A DNA stretch of 64,000 bases from Chryseobacterium sp. BGARF1 (GTDB lineage: Bacteria; Bacteroidota; Bacteroidia; Flavobacteriales; Weeksellaceae), in NCBI RefSeq assembly GCF_001677955.1, contig NZ_LELA01000001.1, positions 1 through 64,000 on the forward strand, in the 5' to 3' direction. Shown in pieces: positions 62,234 through 64,000 of the stretch. Every line of letters begins with the position of its first letter. Within the stretch, counting starts at the first letter, position 1. The notes under the pieces were generated by a model, which saw nothing but the letters and a program-made list of their open reading frames with translations, made no database searches and had not been told where the DNA came from. A program made the translations under genes and the position numbers.

Positions 62234-62857
62234 ATGCCTAGAAAAGTTGTACAAGGTCCGATTAGAGACAAAGAAAAAACAAAACAAAAACTACTCAATG
62301 CAGTAGGAAAGATTTTGAAAACGAAAGGATATTCAGGATTAATGGTAAGCAAGATTGCTGCTGTTGCTGGTTTTGATAAAAAACTAATTTATGAATATTT
62401 TGGAAGCACAGATAAATTAATTGATGAGTATATCAAATCTCAGGATTACTGGAGCAGATTCGCACCAGAAGGAGATATTGATTTGTCTGATGGAGGAAAA
62501 GAATTGTCTAAATTAGCAATTCTTAACCAGTTTGAAACTCTAAAAAAGAACAAAGAACTTCAAAAAATCTTAGTTTGGGAAATGTCTGAAAGCAGACCTA
62601 TTCTTAAAAAACTTTTAGATCAAAGAGAAGAAGTTGGAGAAGAGCTTTTCAAAAATATTACAGACCCTCATTTTGGCGATAAAGCTGAAGAATACAGAGC
62701 GATTACTGCTATTTTAGTAGCTGGAATTTATCACTTGAATCTTTATACAGGCCACAATGGATCTACTTTCTGCGGAATAGAAATGAAAACTGAAGAAGGA
62801 CGAAAGAAAATTGAAAAAGCTTTGGTAGATATTATTGACTACGCTTACAGCAAATAA
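62234..62857 (+). CDS. TetR/AcrR family transcriptional regulator
   Basis: A 207-residue regulator. The N-terminal helix-turn-helix is typical: KTKQKLLNAVGKILKTKGYSGLMVSKIAAVAGFDKKLIYEYFGSTDKLIDEYI. The ligand-binding C-terminal domain is diverse; GIYHLNLYTGHNGSTFCGIEM in the last third may line a pocket. No efflux or enzyme gene is adjacent except the aldo/keto reductase and the broken MBL gene, so the target is uncertain. Palindromes upstream are likely operators. Confidence 0.88.
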   Translation: MPRKVVQGPIRDKEKTKQKLLNAVGKILKTKGYSGLMVSKIAAVAGFDKKLIYEYFGSTDKLIDEYIKSQDYWSRFAPEGDIDLSDGGKELSKLAILNQFETLKKNKELQKILVWEMSESRPILKKLLDQREEVGEELFKNITDPHFGDKAEEYRAITAILVAGIYHLNLYTGHNGSTFCGIEMKTEEGRKKIEKALVDIIDYAYSK

Positions 62858-62945
62858 TATCCTGTTACCCAAAAGTAATAAAGAGTTTACTAAAATTTGG
62901 AAGCTAAAATTTTTAAATTAAAACTATATTTCTTACTTTTGGGCA

Positions 62946-64000
62946 ATGGAAAATTTTATCGTATCTGCAAGAAAATACCGTCCTCAACAGTTTGATACTG
63001 TTGTTGGACAATCTCATATTACAGATACTTTAGAGCACGCCATTGAAGAAAACCAGTTGGCGCAGGCACTCTTGTTTTGCGGTCCGCGTGGCGTTGGTAA
63101 AACGACTTGCGCCAGAATTCTGGCAAGAAAAATCAATGAAAAAGACGGCTCTGTCTCTGAGGATGGTTTTGCTTACAATATCTATGAGCTCGATGCAGCA
63201 TCCAACAATTCTGTTGATGATATTCGTGAACTGATAGATCAGGTACGTTTTGCACCCCAGGTTGGTCAGTACAAAGTGTATATCATTGATGAGGTGCACA
63301 TGCTGTCTTCTGCTGCATTTAATGCTTTTCTTAAAACTTTAGAAGAACCGCCTGCTCATGCAATCTTTATCTTAGCAACGACCGAAAAGCATAAAATCAT
63401 TCCTACCATTTTATCGCGTTGTCAGATTTATGATTTTAAAAGAATTACCATTCTTGATATTCAGAATCACTTGAGGGGTATTGCTGAAAAAGAAAATGTA
63501 AAGTATGAAGATGATGCATTATATCTGATTGCCCAAAAAGCTGATGGAGCATTAAGAGACGCCCTTTCGATTTTTGACAGACTTTCTACATTTTCTCAAA
63601 AGAATATTACCCTTGCCAAAGCCGCTGAAGTTCTTAATATTCTAGATTACGATCAATATTTGAAAATTGTTGATTTTGCTAAAGAAAATAAAATTCCCGA
63701 AATCCTTTTTGCTTTTAATGAAATTGTAAAAAAGGGCTTTGACCCTCATTTATTTATTGCCGGACTTGGAAACCATTTCCGCGATTTGATGATGGCTCAA
63801 AATTCTTCAACAATAGATTTAATTGAAGTAGGAGAGCAGACTAAAGTAAAATTTGTTGAGCAAGGGCAAAAATGGAGTCCTCAAAATCTCATCGACGGAA
63901 TTGAAATTTGCAATCATGCAGATATCAATTATAAAAACTCAAAAAATCCTAGACTTACCGTAGAAATTGCCTTGATGCAATTATCTTCTCTTTCAGCCGG
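62946..64000 (+). CDS. dnaX: DNA polymerase III gamma/tau subunit (dnaX), 5' part
   Basis: The first 351 codons of the clamp-loader ATPase; it continues past the window end. Motifs: SARKYRPQQFDTVVGQSHI at the start, Walker A GPRGVGKTTCARILA near 45-59, YELDAASNNSVDDIRELI, YIIDEVHMLS (Walker B) and LKTLEEPPAHAIFILATTE with SRC sensor (ILSRCQIYDF). The four-cysteine zinc module that usually sits between Walker A and ELDAASN is missing; only a short linker INEKDGSVSEDGFAYNI is present. A TACTTTTG element ends 5 bases before the ATG (62934-62941), so the mRNA may be nearly leaderless. Confidence 0.93.
   Translation, partial: MENFIVSARKYRPQQFDTVVGQSHITDTLEHAIEENQLAQALLFCGPRGVGKTTCARILARKINEKDGSVSEDGFAYNIYELDAASNNSVDDIRELIDQVRFAPQVGQYKVYIIDEVHMLSSAAFNAFLKTLEEPPAHAIFILATTEKHKIIPTILSRCQIYDFKRITILDIQNHLRGIAEKENVKYEDDALYLIAQKADGALRDALSIFDRLSTFSQKNITLAKAAEVLNILDYDQYLKIVDFAKENKIPEILFAFNEIVKKGFDPHLFIAGLGNHFRDLMMAQNSSTIDLIEVGEQTKVKFVEQGQKWSPQNLIDGIEICNHADINYKNSKNPRLTVEIALMQLSSLSA

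Overview
The window looks like a chromosomal segment of a Flavobacteriia bacterium, most likely Chryseobacterium or a close Weeksellaceae relative. The DNA is AT-rich. Families characteristic of Bacteroidetes are present: a type VI secretion system of subtype iii, GLPGLI proteins, TPR-AraC and TPR-LuxR regulators, and CrtZ/CrtYcd-type zeaxanthin genes. Several promoters fit the Bacteroidetes TTG...TAnnTTTG pattern. No rRNA, tRNA, transposase, prophage or CRISPR array was recognised.

Layout. 0.1-3.2 kb: the 3' end of a T6SS-iii operon (tssG, tssN, tssK) closed by a terminator. 3.4-8.4 kb: class V aminotransferase, secreted S9 peptidase, Crp/Fnr regulator, GNAT. 8.6-15.6 kb, minus strand: two GNATs coupled to an unknown gene, MATE pump, an NtrC-type regulator lacking its DNA-binding domain, YggS, a lipoprotein polysaccharide deacetylase, a GLPGLI protein. 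15.7-20.5 kb: copper-type P-ATPase with three extra metal-binding modules, a Rossmann protein, a metal-domain/AraC fusion regulator and a thioesterase. 20.7-30.1 kb: RRM protein, BlaI-like regulator with PAP2 phosphatase, pyruvate dehydrogenase E1-alpha and E2, two tandem GLPGLI genes, two paralogous small lipoproteins carrying PPxxxxHW motifs, and a TPR-AraC membrane regulator. 30.1-33.3 kb: gene-poor stretch with a 56-residue membrane protein, a hypothetical protein, an SDR and a SemiSWEET.

33.3-38.5 kb is a four-gene minus-strand operon (periplasmic ankyrin protein, DUF2271 protein, PepSY-flavodoxin-reductase fusion, ApbE). It reads as a flavin-based trans-membrane electron pathway: the ApbE flavin transferase sits beside a DUF2271 protein that carries a flavinylation-like ITGAS motif. 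39.7-46.5 kb is a type I restriction-modification operon (hsdM, hsdS, hsdR) with a YgjP-like metallopeptidase overlapping hsdR. 48.2-54.1 kb is a carotenoid and photoprotection operon (marR, crtI, crtB, SRPBCC, crtZ, lycopene cyclase, photolyase).

54.2-64 kb holds a TPR-LuxR regulator, a 600-residue protein of unknown function, a degenerate array of 21-bp repeats, a ClC-type fluoride exporter behind a fluoride riboswitch, an aldo/keto reductase, a frameshifted metallo-beta-lactamase-fold gene, a TetR regulator behind a nested inverted repeat, and the 5' part of dnaX. The observations most worth following are the flavinylation operon with its altered ApbE, the HW-motif lipoprotein pair, the 21-bp repeat array, the HMA-AraC fusion and the fluoride switch. 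All product names come from reading motifs by eye; no database search was run.
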